64,000 nucleotides of DNA from Onthophagus taurus. Taxonomy: Eukaryota; Arthropoda; Insecta; Coleoptera; Scarabaeidae. The stretch spans positions 23,250,001-23,314,000 of the forward strand of contig NC_091967.1 of the NCBI RefSeq assembly GCF_036711975.1. The letters are read 5' to 3'. The notes under the pieces were generated by a model. The model ran no database searches, was not told the DNA's origin, and worked only from the letters and a program-made list of their open reading frames with translations. Below are positions 13,201-23,750 of the stretch, piece by piece; positions within the stretch are counted from its first letter, which is position 1, and every line of letters starts with the position of its first letter. The position numbers and the translations under genes are program-made.

Positions 13201-16200
13201 ATTATATTCTTCAAGACTTTATTTATCTTTAAAATAATTCCCAAATTTGTTTGATTCAGATTCTAATTGATCTAACCAAGAGCATAGAAATATATAAAGC
13301 AAGATTAAAGTTATGTTAGATATTTTAGTTTAATCTAATTAAGCTTGTAATAAAAAGTAATAGAATTTAATCAAATTTGTTTAAAATACTTTTGACTTGA
13401 TTTAATAATAAATGATTCCTTTTTACCTCTTTTTAATAAAAAAGCTTGTGTGGCCTCTTCAATGGATTTCTTAAAAATCTCCTCCATTTTCTTTTTTTGC
13501 CCGTTTCCTCCACCACTTCCGGAATCGTCACCTTCCTCAAAGACAAAAACACGTTCCCTTCCGATCCAATAATAATTGTAAGTTCCAAAAAACATAACCA
13601 CAAACTCACCAGGTCTGTGTTTCATTTCGTTTATCTTGTCAGGGACCTCATTTGGAAACATAATCAACGCTGGCCACCATCGATAATACCCCAATTTTAC
13701 CCAAACAACTTCGTCGTAAAGTGGAAACCGTCCAAATTCACAATCCTCACAAATAAATTTATCGTCAACGTCGTATTTAACGGCCACGCATTCAGCGTGA
13801 ACGCTCGTTGGACATGTTTCGCAACAAATTAGCGCACCTCCTTTTGAACAAATAAAACACCATGTCGTATTTATCGGAAGAATTCGTTTTGTTTTTGTGG
13901 AAGAATTTGATTGGTGAAAGCTCGCTCCAAAATGTTTTGTGCAAATGATTTGGGTAGAACTTAAAATTTGTGTCCCTGCGGGAATACAGCACGTTGCCAT
14001 ATGATACGTTGTTGGACAATAAATACATTTTACTAGTTTGTCACCGTAAAAACGAGATGTTAAGGATCTTGGATCATCGTAAACGCAAATGTGGCAAAAG
14101 TGAGTGGGACAAATGAATTCGTTTGAATTTGAATTTATTCCAGGTGATTTATGTTTTCTTGTTGATGTAATCGACCATTGCGTTTGGGGCCATTTTTTTA
14201 AGCAATGCGGATGAAAGAATTTGTTACATTTTGACGAAGAACAACGTTGCACATGATTTTCTTCCTCGACTTTTGGAGTTACGTCGCCGCTTATACTTCC
14301 GTTTTGTTTATCTAAGCTACTATTCATCTCAACCTCACTTTTTGAAAACGATCCATCACTGGGGTTATATTCAAAATTATTTTCACAGATAAAACACACA
14401 GTGGGTGAGGAATTTGTTAAACAACTTTTACAAATATCATTATCAATTGAATCTAAATCGTCTGCATTAAGATCAACAGAACTTTCATAGCAACTACTGT
14501 CGGTTGATTCTAAATACAACGCTTTATCATTAAAGTCTTTCATAACTTCATTCATTTTACTATCGATTTTATCGCTTAAACTCAATTCTTTAAATTCGTC
14601 GGATTGTTCATTAAGATTTAAATTCGTTGGTGTTAATCGCCTCCGATCTTTTATAGAAACTATTTTAACCTGTGTTTTGTTAAAACTGTTGTTTTTGTTT
14701 GATAACGATTCAGCATTTTTTTTAATACATTCGGAATGGTAAAAACCTTGACATTTACCTTTGCACCTTAAAACAATTCCAGATTTTAAACAAAAATGAC
14801 AAACTTTCTCTCGCGTAACTCCTTTAAATAAATTATTGCGTTTATAAAGCAACGTTTGTTCCTCTAAAGTGACCGAAAACGGTTTATTTTCGATATTATC
14901 AATGTTATTATCAACGATTTCTTCACTTTTGATACGTTTTCGTTTTGCGGGCGGCGAATTTATCTCATTTTGTGCAAGAGGTATAACATCTTTATTATCT
15001 TCCAGGGATAATTTGCGTTTTGCAACTCGGTTTAATTGTTTTTTTAACTTTTTCTCGCGTAAAATTTCTTCTTGTTCCTTTAAAACCGATTCGAAAAATT
15101 TAAATTTTTCATCTAAGGACTTATTTTTGAGTGAATCCGCTTCCCGTATTGCCACTCTCCAATTTTTAACGTAATGAGATCTTGCACTAGCATGCGCCAA
15201 ATGCTTTTTATTCTTTAAGAATTGCAATTAAAATTAAATATAAGCTAGATTAAAAATCAACTTTATTACTTACAATACTTAAACATTGATCCAATTCTTC
15301 AAGAGTTGAATAAGGTAACAGATGTGTTTTTGGTATCCATGAACACCTTCCTCTATCTCCAAAAAAACGAACGTAGACCTCTAATTTTTGACTATCTAAT
15401 ACATAGAAATTAATAAAATTTATTTTTTAGGTAACATTCAACAAATTGTTTTTAAAACTTACTGATATATCGGGTGGTTTTGTCGGTTTGTGGATGTGAA
15501 GTAACCATACAAGGCCAATAAGGGAATTTTCCGAATCTCGCCCACATTAGTTCTCCAGGAAAAAATTCAATATCTAGAGACGAAGAACAAATGTTTACTT
15601 TTTTAAACATTCATCATAATCATCATTGTAATCTTTTATAAAACATATGTAATGTAATAAATTATAAAAGTATAATATGCATATGATTTTGAAGTAAGGT
15701 TAATGGTGAATAGGTTTAGATTAACCAAAAACCATTTAAGACTTAAAAAAAAACTTAAGTCAAGTGAAGATCTTGATCTCAACAAAATAATTGATATTTG
15801 CTTGGTGGAGACCAACATTGACAATTTGATACGTGAGAAATACATCGATGAATCGAGATGGGAGTTGTAATAAATTGCCACTTGTCAAATACGCCAATGA
15901 GGCTATGAGGAAATTAGTGTTAAATATACATGGAAATACCGAGAATTTCATATAACTCGCAATATATAAATGCAGTAACCTTTGTTACGAAATTACTATG
16001 CACTTGCACTGTCCCACATAAAATGTAACATAGCTTAATAATAATAATACAGGCATTTGGAAGTTTTGCAAAGGAAAAGTTTTGCTTGAAAAAAGGTAAC
16101 GTCCTTAAACCCCCGAGTTTTCGGGCGCCTTAAGAGACGCACGGGTAAATCCGAATGTTTCGTTTCTGGTTCTAGGTCTAGTGGTACTTCTACTTTTCGT

Positions 16201-19200
16201 TCAATAAAAATATACTACAATCTAACGCTAAATAACAATTAAAACTAGAACCAACACTATCCTGAGAACTAGAAACATTCGGATTTAGCCGCACGTCTCT
16301 CAAGACGGCTAAACTCGAATGATTCTAGTTCTAGGTCTTGTGTTAGTTCTAGTGATAGTGCAAGGTAGAACTAACACTAGACCGAGAACTAGAAACATTC
16401 GGAATTAGCCGCACGCCTTTCAAGACGGCTAAACCCGAATGATTCTAGTTCTAGGGCTTGTGTCACAGTATCTTGTACAGGTCAAAAAGTGAATTACCTT
16501 TTTTCCGCATTCAATGGCAAGAAAGTGAAAAATTTAAATGCTACGCCCCACATTTTATTAGCCCACCAGAAAGGGAATTTGCCGGAAAATGCCGGAAACC
16601 GGTTATATTTTTATTAGGCCATGATATTTTGACAGTTTTTCGTTTAATTTATCTTTACAATTAACTTTAATTGATAATCTTTTAGTTCACTATCTTTTAT
16701 TTACCAAAAATAACAAATAGAACAACAAATAAATGAATCAATGAAAACAAAAATTAGGTTTTATAAAAATTTAATTCTGGTAGGTTAAAAAAATATGGGG
16801 CGTACCATTTAAAATTTTCAGCCTTCTTGCCATTGAATATGGAGAAACGACAATTCAATTTATGATAAAAAATAAATAAATAAATTTAAATTTTTTATTA
16901 TTTATTTTTGGTTTTATGTATAAAAAGTATTTCCCCATCGCTTTTATTTTATGAATTATGATTGAGTTAATTTTCGAAAATCAACAATTTTGATGTTTAA
17001 TCGGTTTAGAGCTTATAAATAAAAAGTGGTACTAATTGGGTTCAATCTTGTTATGGATCTAGTCTTTATCGCCCATTACGAAGGTTTTATGTATAAAAAA
17101 TATTTCCCCATCGCTTTTAGTTTATGAGTCATGATTAAGTTAATTTTCGAAAATCAACAATGTTGATGTTTAGTCGATTTAAAGCTACTAAATAGAGAAC
17201 GGTTATAATTGGGTTCAATCTTTTTATGGATCTAGTCTTTATGGTCCATTACTAAGGTTTTATGTATAAAAAATATTTCCCCATCGCTTTTATTTTATGA
17301 GGTATGATTGAGTTAATTTTCGAAAATCAACAATTTTGATGTTTAATCGGTTTAGAGCTTATAAATAAAAAATGGTAATAATTGGGTTCAATCTTGTTAT
17401 GGATCTAGTCGTTATCGCCCATTACGAAGGTTTTATGTATAAAAAATATTTCCCCATCGCTTTTAGTTTATGAGTTATGTTTAAGTTAATTTTCGAAAAT
17501 CAACAATGTTGATGTTTAGTCGATTTAAAAAGCTACTAAATAAAGAACGGTTATAATTGAGTTCAATCTTTTTATAGATCTAGTCTTTATGGTCCATTAC
17601 TAAGGTTTTATGTATAAAAAGTATTTCCCCATCGCTTTTATTTTATGAGTTATGATTGAGTTAATTTTCGTAATCAACAATTTTGATGTTTAATCGATTT
17701 AGAGCTTATAAATAAAAAATGGTAATAATTGGGTTCAATCTTGTTATGGATCTAGTCGTTATCGCCCATTACGAAGGTTGTATGTATAAAAAATATTTCC
17801 CCATCGCTTTTAGTTTATGAGTTATGATTGAGTTAATTTTCGAAAATCAACAATTTTGATGTTTAATCGATTTAGAGCTTATAAATAAAAAATGGTAATA
17901 ATTGGGTTCAATCTTGTTATGGATCTAGTCTTTATCGCCCATTACTAAGGTTTTATGTATAAAAAATATTTCCCCATCGCTTTTATTTTATGAGTTATGA
18001 TTGAGTTAATTTTCGAAAATCAACAATTTTGATGTTTAATCGGTTTAGAGCTTATAAATAAAAAATGGTAATAATTGGGTTCAATCTTGTTATGGATCTA
18101 GTCGTTATCGCCCATTACGAAGGCTTTATGTATAAAAAATATTTTCCCATCGCTTTTAGTTTATGAGTTATGATTGAGTTAATTTTCGAAAATCAACAAT
18201 TTTGATGTTTAATCGATTTAGAGCTTATAAATAAAAAATGGTAATAATTGGGTTCAATCTTGTTATGGATCTAGTCGTTATCGCCCATTACGAAGGCTTT
18301 ATGTATAAAAAATATTTTCCCATCGCTTTTAGTTTATGAGTTATGATTGAGTTAATTTTCGAAAATCAACAATTTTGATGTTTAATCGATTTAGAGCTTA
18401 TAAATAAAAAATGGTAATAATTGGGTTCAATCTTTTTATGGATCTAGTCTTTATGCTCCATTACTAAGGTTTTATGTATAAAAAATATTTCCCCATCGCT
18501 TTTATTTTATGAGTTATGATTGAGTTACTTTTCGAAAATCAACAATTTTGATGTTTAATCGGTTTAGAGCTTATAAATAAAAAATGGTAATAATTGGGTT
18601 CAATCTTTTTATGGATCTAGTCTTTATGGTCCATTACTAAGGTTTTATGTATAAAAAATATTTCCCCATCGCTTTTATTTTATGAGGTATGATTGAGTTA
18701 ATTTTCGTAATCAACAATTTTGATGTTTAATCGATTTAGAGCTTATAAATAAAAAATGGTAATAATTGGGTTTAATCTTGTTATGGATCTAGTCGTTATC
18801 GCCCATTACGAAGGTTGTATGTATAAAAAATATTTCCCCATCGCTTTTAGTTTATGAGTTATGATCATGCACCAGTCACTCGTATTAATGAAGTTGGGAA
18901 CATACGTTTAATTCTGGATACTGTCACTTATGGCGTTGCTTTCGATTACAGAACCCATTTTGGCAATTTTTTGAGTTGTCAGTTTGACTGGTTTGACCAG
19001 GTTTGACATACTATTTTTGATTGCGTTGTATTGTGTACAGTGGAAGAGTTGCTAGCGATTTGAAGAAAAAGCGATTTGTTGTTGTTGCTTTATAATAAGT
19101 ACACCTCGATTGATGCGGAAGCAGCATTGGATAAATGCAATAAAATTAAAAGGAAACGATGTGGTGAAAATAATAATAAAAAAATTAAAGGATAAAGTCT

Positions 19201-22200
19201 TTGTTATTCATTTAAAGACTTTTTAATAAACCCTGTACCAAATAATAATTTAATACCTAGTCATGTTTTTTTGATGTTTTTTTGTAAAACATTGTAAACG
19301 ACAAAATTTTATGTGTTTAAAGTTTTGCACAGTTTGTAAAGTTTTGTCGCCAAGCAATGCTTTCGTAAAAAATCATCGATAAACCTTTCAAATAACAAAT
19401 TTAATTTATATTTCCCGCCTGCCAATGATTTCAGCGCTGTAGGTGACAGTCTCCAAAACTAATTGCGCATTTCAATCAAACGTTTATAGTTGCCCATCTA
19501 TATAACAAATATATTATATCTTATCTATGGTTATGATTGAGTTAATTTTCGAAAATCAACAATTTTGATGTCTAATCGATTTAGAGCTTATAAATAAAAA
19601 ATGGTAATAATTGGGTTCAATCGTGTTATGGATCTAGTCTTTATCGCCCATTACGAAGGTTTTATGTATAAAAAATATTTCCCCATCGCTTTTAGTTTTT
19701 GAGTTATAATTGAGTTAATTTTCGAAAATCAACAATTTTGATGTTTAATCGATTTAGAAGAGCTTATAAATAAAAAATGGTAATAATTGGGTTGAATCTT
19801 GTTATGGATCTAGCCTTTATGCTCCATTACGAAGGTTTTATGTATAAAAAATATTTCCCCATCGCTTTTAGTTTATGAGTTATAATTGAGCTAATTTTCG
19901 AAAATCAACAATGTTGATCATTAGTCGATTTAAAGCTACTAAATAAAGAACGGTTATAATTGGGTTCAATCTTTTTATAGATCTAGTCTTTATGGTCCAT
20001 TACTAAGGTTTTATGTATAAAAAGTATTTCTCCATCGCTTTTAGTTTTTGAGTTATAATTGAGTTAATTTTCGAAAATCTACAATTTTGATGTTTAATCG
20101 ATTTAGAGCTTATAAATAAAAAATGGTAATAATTGGGTTCAATCTTGTTATGGATCTAGTCTTTATCGCCCATTACTAAGGTTTTATGTATAAAAAATAT
20201 TTCCCCATCGGTTTTATTTTATGAGTTATGATTGAGTTAATTTTCGAAAATCAACAATTTTGATGTTTAATCGGTTTAGAGCTTATAAATAAAAAATGGT
20301 AATAATTGGGTTCAATCTTGTTATGGATCTAGTCTTTATCGCCCATTACGAAGGCTTTATGTATAAAAAATATTTTCCCATCGCTTTTAGTTTATGAGTT
20401 ATGATTGAGTTAATTTTCGAAAATCAACAATGTTGATGTTTAATTGATTTAAAAAGCTACTAAATAAAGAACGGTTATAATTGAGTTCAATCTTTTTATA
20501 GATCTAGTCTTTATGGTCCATTACTAAGGTTTTATGTATAAAAAGTATTTCTCCATCGTTTTTAGTTTTTGAGTTACGATTGAGTTAATTTTTGAAAATC
20601 AACTATTTTCACGTTTAATCGATTTAGAGCAGTGGTGTCCACTAATTTTTGATCAATATCGACCGAAGGGTTTAACCTTCCTTTTTTTTACTCTGAGGCC
20701 CAGATATAGATATTTCAGATTCATGATTTTCTTGGCGATGGACGTTATGGACACCACTGCTCTATATAGACGTATATTATACAGGAAATTGATGACCAAG
20801 ATTTTAAGGGGTGATTTTAAACGAAAATTAAGGAGGGCAAAATCACTTCTTCTCCAAGTTACAGCCCTCTAAAATTAGGGGAAAAAATGTTTTTCTTTAA
20901 TAAATCCACTATGGAGGAATTTGGAAGGATGAAATTTGGCAGATAACTTTTACTAATAAGGTGACATTTTTTGACGATTTTTATAACCCTATAATGTAAT
21001 TACAACGGGGTGAAAAAATCCACCCCTATAATACTTTGCATCAGAACTTTTTAATGCGCCCACATTTTTTTATTTAGAAACTTGAAGTATTCATACGCAA
21101 CTTTTTTGTCTTATAACATTTTCTCCTAAAATCGTTAGTTTGTTCATAAAAAATACTTAAACCTATTTGACATAAATTCAGAGATTGGTAAATACTTGTT
21201 TAAAAATATCAAGTAGGCAGGTGTCATAATGACAAATATTTTCATTGTTGTGATTTTATCCGTATTATTTTCACAAACTAAAAGAATTATTGCTTAAGTA
21301 ATAACTAATAACACAATGGCATGCATTTTGTGTATGATTGTGGTAATGGAAATGGGTTAGAAGCTCGAAGGCTTTACGCCGAGTTATATCCAGAACGTAC
21401 ACTACCTCATCACAGCATATTTGAGCGTATTCATCAAAGTCATCGAGAAGATGGAGATTTTTCAAGAAGAATTGTCGATTGCGGACGTTCACGAAAAGTA
21501 CGTAATGTAGCACTAGAGGAAGTTCTTAATTTAATTGAGAACTCTCCCGGAACCAGTACAAGAAAAATTGCTCAACACTTAAACAACTTCTATCCTTATC
21601 ATCTGCAACGTGTTCAAGCGCTCTTACCGCGAGATTTTCTACCTCGGTTAATTTTTTGCCAATGGATTCTTCAAATGGTTTTGGTTTTGTTATATTTTGT
21701 TTACTGATGAGGCGAATTTTTCAAAAGAATCCATCAGAAATTTTCATAATAATCACATATGGGCTGAAGAAAATCCACATAAAATTGTTGAATCCAATTT
21801 GCATTAAATGTGTGGCTTGGTGTCAGTGACAATTATTTAATTGGATATTTTCTTCCAATGAGATTAAATGGAGACGCATACTGTAATTTCCTTGAAGAGG
21901 AGTTGCCCCTGCTTCTTGATGACGTTTTGATAGAAATCAGGCGAGAATTATGGTACATGGTTTTAATTCCTGTTGAAAATATCAATGATTTTTCAACAGG
22001 ATCACCAGGAATTTTTGAAAGAATACGAAATTCAATGAGGCAAAGGGTAGAATCGTGCGTCGCTGCCGAGGGGCGGCATTTTCAACATATATTATGATTA
22101 TTAATATTTTGTTAACGTTGTTATTATTTCTTTTTTGTAGTATTGTTAATTGTTATTGTTAGTGTCTGTGTATTATTATTATTATTATTTTTTTTGATTA

Positions 22201-23750
22201 AATTAACAATTTTGAGAAACTGTTCTTATTGTTTAAAAATTTGTCATTATGACATCAGACTACTTGATATTTTTACATAAATAATAACCATACTGTGAAT
22301 TTGTGTCAAATAGGTACTATTTTATTTTTTATGGATAAACTAACAATTTTTGGAGAAAATATTAAGGGACAAAAAAGTTGCATATTGAATCCCTCTATTT
22401 AAATTACTTTTTTAATTAGAAAAATGTAGACGCATTAAAAAGTTCTGATGCGAAGTATCATAGGGGTGGATTTTTTCACCCCCTTATAAAACCATATTAG
22501 GGTTATAAAAATCGTCAAAAAATGTCACCTTACTAGTAATAGTTATATGCCAAATTTCATCCTTCCAAACTCCTCCATAGTGGATTTATTAAAGAAAAAC
22601 AATTTTTTCCCCTAATTTTAGAGGGCTGTAACTTGAAGGAGAAGTGGTTTTAACCAAAAAGTTATATGAAAGACCCCCTTAAAATCTATCGCATCAATTT
22701 AGATACACTTTGTATATAGACATATTATATAGATAAATTAAAAGTATCAAAATTATTACCCAATTGATCATGATGGTCATCAAGTTCATTATTTTCTTCT
22801 AACTTAATTTCATTTTCTTCAATTGTTTCTTTAACTATTACTTTGCTATTAATTATATCACTTAAATTGTTGAAATGAGCTCCATTAATTTTTGGTTGAT
22901 TATTATGTCTAATTCCATTTTTCTTTTTTCTACCCCTCTTACCTTTTACTTTTTCTACAATATGATTTTCTTCCTTAATATTCACATCTTTATTAACATG
23001 GTTAAAATCTTGTTTCAACTCATTAATTTTTTGGTTACCCTTAATAACAATCGCCTCATTTTTACTCACATCATTTGGTTTATTCGTCATTTTGTTATAA
23101 TTTTCTTTAATGATTATTGCGAAATCAGTATCAATAGCAGTTTCTTTTTTGATTGTCTTTACCTTGTCATCATTCTTAGATCGCCTTTTATTATTATTAC
23201 CAAGGTTTGACTTTCTTTTATTACCAATAAATCTATTATCTTCATTATCCTTCATTTTCTTACAAATCCCATTTAAATCCTCTTGAAATATTTTCCCAAT
23301 AAAACTATCCACTAACGTAACATTTTCTGGTGAACCTTTTTCAATATCCAACCCTTTAAAAGTTTTAAAAATCAGTTTATCACCTATAAGTGGAACTATT
23401 GGATCATCCGGTAAGCCGAAACTCTCCAAAACTTTCGATTGGGGTGTAGTAGTAATTTTTCTTTTATTAACATAAGTCTTAACTTGTTGTTGAGGGCTCT
23501 TTTTAAGACAATTTTCACTTGTATCTTCAGATTTTGAAGTACCAATTATTTTTAAAACATCGTCAATAGGCGAAGACTCAAAAACATCATTTAAAACCCT
23601 CAAACCCTCTCGTTTTATGTCTTCCGTTATCTCCAATTGGACAAGATCACTTTTTAGATTGTTTTTGTATTGTTTAATTTTTAGATAAGTCTTTGGATTC
23701 ACCTTAGTTTTACGGGTTAATAAGTTTAATGGTGAAGCATTTATTTCCAT
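5861..23750 (-). CDS. NSD: NSD-family histone H3K36 methyltransferase, 5 coding exons
   Basis: Nuclear histone lysine methyltransferase of the NSD1/2/3 (Drosophila NSD/Mes-4) family, which methylates H3K36. Coding exons on the minus strand are 23750-22760, 15573-15463, 15395-15274, 15212-13427 and 7278-5861. All junctions have GT donors and AG acceptors with matching phases, and they sum to 4,428 nt (1,475 codons plus stop). Domain order is a charged N-terminal tail with an AT-hook-like KGKRGRKKK, PWWP-1 (about 331-400), a PHD cluster (about 545-885), PWWP-2 (about 903-965), AWS (about 1025-1075), SET (about 1094-1215), post-SET and a C-terminal C5HCH-type PHD. This is the diagnostic NSD architecture. 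Introns 1 and 4 (7.2 and 6.1 kb) are packed with repeats; introns 2 and 3 are only 67 and 61 nt. Additional 5' non-coding exons cannot be excluded. Confidence 0.88.
7900..9795. repeat. Tandem array, ~250-270 bp unit (NSD intron 4)
   Basis: Units share ATACCAAACATGACATATTT, AAATTCACAACATTTTCACA, ATAGTGATTGTTG and TGTGATTAATTACCACGC. Starts are near 7920, 8190, 8630, 8910, 9170, 9560 and 9705. Several copies are shortened to roughly 150-210 bp, so the periodicity is irregular. No coding capacity; the open frame at 7927-8199 is one repeat unit. Confidence 0.75.
9800..10620. repeat. Second tandem repeat family (NSD intron 4)
   Basis: Short modules such as AAATTCTAGAATTGCATTGG, CTCTAAATTGCAGAAAACG and AAGTTCTAAATTGTTAGAAG recur. 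The block 9815-10080 reappears at about 10335-10610, a ~520 bp higher-order period. It begins directly where the previous array ends. Confidence 0.6.
10621..11170. other. Intronic, no gene; ACTAGAACTA-type motif
   Basis: Intronic DNA containing one copy of the dispersed CTAGAACTAACACTA motif near 10725-10780, which is also seen at 16180-16460 and around the Penelope-like fragment. Nothing else recognised. Confidence 0.4.
11171..12418 (+). mobile_element. Tc1/mariner-superfamily element, degenerate
   Basis: Terminal inverted repeats of about 60 bp: the left end is TACAGGGTGATTTATTAGAT and the right end is the complement, finishing CACCCTGTA. Both are flanked by TA (11169-11170 and 12419-12420), the Tc1/mariner target duplication. 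Total length is 1,248 bp. It carries a broken transposase in the same orientation. It lies in NSD intron 4, antisense to the host gene. Confidence 0.85.
11430..12270 (+). pseudogene. Mariner-like transposase remnant
   Basis: Broken DDE transposase. The N-terminal helix-turn-helix (DUF4817-like, EEYADIIFVYGFCNENARQS) begins near 11450. The catalytic core in the 11750-12118 frame has FCEWLL, the first aspartate in LWTDESCFTRDG, then NEHIWGLQNPHAIR and SINVWGGI. The C-terminal RRCEACILAEGGYFERYL lies near 12210-12270. At least three frame breaks, including stops near 11683 and 12118, make it non-functional. Confidence 0.8.
12419..13426. other. Intronic, nothing recognised
   Basis: AT-rich intron sequence leading to the NSD exon 4 donor. 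No repeat family, RNA gene or open frame of note. Confidence 0.4.
13427..15212 (-). CDS. NSD: NSD exon 4: PHD fingers and second PWWP
   Basis: Large internal exon. The acceptor is AG at 15214-15213 (phase 0) and the donor GT at 13426-13425 (phase 1, inside a ...AGAG|GTAAAA context). The frame stays open a further ~57 nt past the donor, so the end at the splice site is chosen by phase agreement with exon 5. It encodes a charged coiled region, a first PHD (CHFCLKSGIVLRC, then GFYHSEC), further Cys/His clusters (CNKFFHPHC, THFCHIC, YCPTTYHMATC), a PHD (TWCFICSKGGALICC) and PWWP-2 (VVWVKLGYYRWWPALIMF). These modules read histone tails and methyl-lysine nucleosomes in the NSD family. Confidence 0.88.
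15274..15395 (-). CDS. NSD: NSD exon 3: second half of PWWP-1
   Basis: A 122 nt exon between AG at 15397-15396 and GT at 15273-15272 (GTAAGT). It encodes the second half of the first PWWP fold, with EVYVRFFGDRGRCSWIP, and ends in phase 0. It is too short to stand alone but joins in frame to both neighbours. Confidence 0.8.
15463..15573 (-). CDS. NSD: NSD exon 2: first half of PWWP-1
   Basis: A 111 nt exon with acceptor AG at 15575-15574 and donor GT at 15462-15461 (GTAAGT). It encodes the PWWP signature GELMWARFGKFPYWPCMV. Entry phase 2 matches exon 1 ending in a single G at 22760. Confidence 0.82.
15574..16109. other. Start of NSD intron 1, nothing recognised
   Basis: Intronic DNA next to exon 2. 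The overlapping short minus-strand frames at 15636-15951 have no family resemblance. Confidence 0.35.
16110..16460. repeat. Hairpin repeat units, CTAGAACTAACACTAGAC arms
   Basis: Two adjacent palindromic units of about 100-110 bp (roughly 16235-16350 and 16360-16460). Each has arms of the type ACTAACACTAGACCGAGAAC / GTTCTAGGTCTTGTGTTAGT joined through ATTCGGATTTAGCCG, a short loop (CACGTCTCTCAAGA) and CGGCTAAACTCGAAT. The sequence 16130-16235 contains a more diverged copy. The same arms flank the Penelope-like fragment at 30928-32130. Confidence 0.65.
16480..16865. repeat. MITE-like inverted repeat
   Basis: Arms of about 75 bp. The left (16485-16560) has CATTCAATGGCAAGAA and TACGCCCCACATTTTA. 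The right (16785-16865) has the complements TATGGGGCGTA and TTCTTGCCATTGAATA. The A/T-rich interior lacks coding potential. Superfamily unknown. Confidence 0.55.
16905..20629. repeat. 172-174 bp satellite array in NSD intron 1
   Basis: Head-to-tail units with GTTTTATGTATAAAAAATAT, TTCCCCATCGCTTTTA, GAGTTATGATTGAGTTAATT, TTTTGATGTTTAATCG, GGTAATAATTGGGTTCAATC and TTATGGATCTAGTC. Starts fall near 16911, 17083, 17259, 17430, 17602 and so on, about 11 units up to 18865 and about 6 more from 19530 to 20629. Units fall into at least two variants (GTTGATGTTTAGTCGATTTA against TTTTGATGTTTAATCGGTTT), mixed irregularly. One block is interrupted by the insertion at 18866-19529. Confidence 0.9.
18866..19529. 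mobile_element. 664 bp insertion in the satellite, 8 bp target duplication
   Basis: Unique sequence that interrupts a satellite unit and is flanked by exact 8-mers GTTATGAT (18858-18865 and 19530-19537). The satellite continues seamlessly on both sides when one copy is removed. The ends are CATGCACCAG and, inward from the right, CATAGATAAG, so any TIR is very short. An 8 bp duplication would fit hAT or P-like elements. The interior has a lysine-rich fragment but no transposase I recognise. Confidence 0.7.
20630..20759. mobile_element. 130 bp hAT-like MITE
   Basis: Short element with inverted ends CAGTGGTGTCC and GGACACCACTG and no coding capacity. CAGTGGTG ends are typical of hAT-type MITEs. 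It truncates the last satellite unit. A matching 8 bp flank was not visible, so the boundary with the neighbouring mariner-like element may be rearranged. Confidence 0.55.
20780..22714 (+). mobile_element. Tc1/mariner-like element with ~460 bp TIRs
   Basis: Left arm 20780-21240 and right arm 22230-22714 are imperfect inverted copies. Shared pieces are ATAAATCCACTATGGAGGAA, GATGAAATTTGGCA, AAGGTGACATTTTTTGACGA, AAAAAATCCACCCCTAT and GTCATAATGACAAAT. Ends are TACA/TGTA in a TA context. The interior holds a broken transposase. Such long TIRs are unusual for the superfamily. The element ends about 45 bases from the NSD exon 1 donor. Confidence 0.75.
21315..22097 (+). pseudogene. Mariner-like transposase remnant
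   Basis: Helix-turn-helix N terminus (MHFVYDCGNGNGLEARRLYA), linker and catalytic-domain pieces in changing frames: FCQWILQ near 21656, then FTDEANFSKESIRNF (first catalytic Asp, around 21705-21735) and HIWAEENPHK. The 21810-22097 frame carries WLGVSDNYLIGYFLP, FLEEELPLLL and the C-terminal RVESCVAAEGRHFQHIL. Frameshifts near 21700 and 21800 break it. It is the same family as the remnant at 11430-12270 but not a close copy. Confidence 0.75.
22760..23750 (-). CDS. NSD: NSD exon 1: N-terminal tail
   Basis: First coding exon, with ATG at 23750-23748 and donor GT at 22759-22758 (G|GTAATA). It encodes about 330 lysine/asparagine-rich, low-complexity residues with an AT-hook-like KGKRGRKKKNG and no globular domain. 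The frame runs on to a stop at 22725, but phase agreement with exon 2 (single G, then AT) and the PWWP that follows make splicing at 22760 the better model. The donor is only about 45 bases from the end of the long-TIR mariner-like element in intron 1. Confidence 0.75.

Noticed and set aside
13446-13832. 128-codon plus-strand frame
   Set aside because: Antisense to the PWWP-2/PHD-coding NSD exon 4.
16905-20629. Regular repeats that could suggest a CRISPR-like array
   Set aside because: Units are ~172-174 bp, head-to-tail, with no spacers, in an insect intron. This is satellite DNA.
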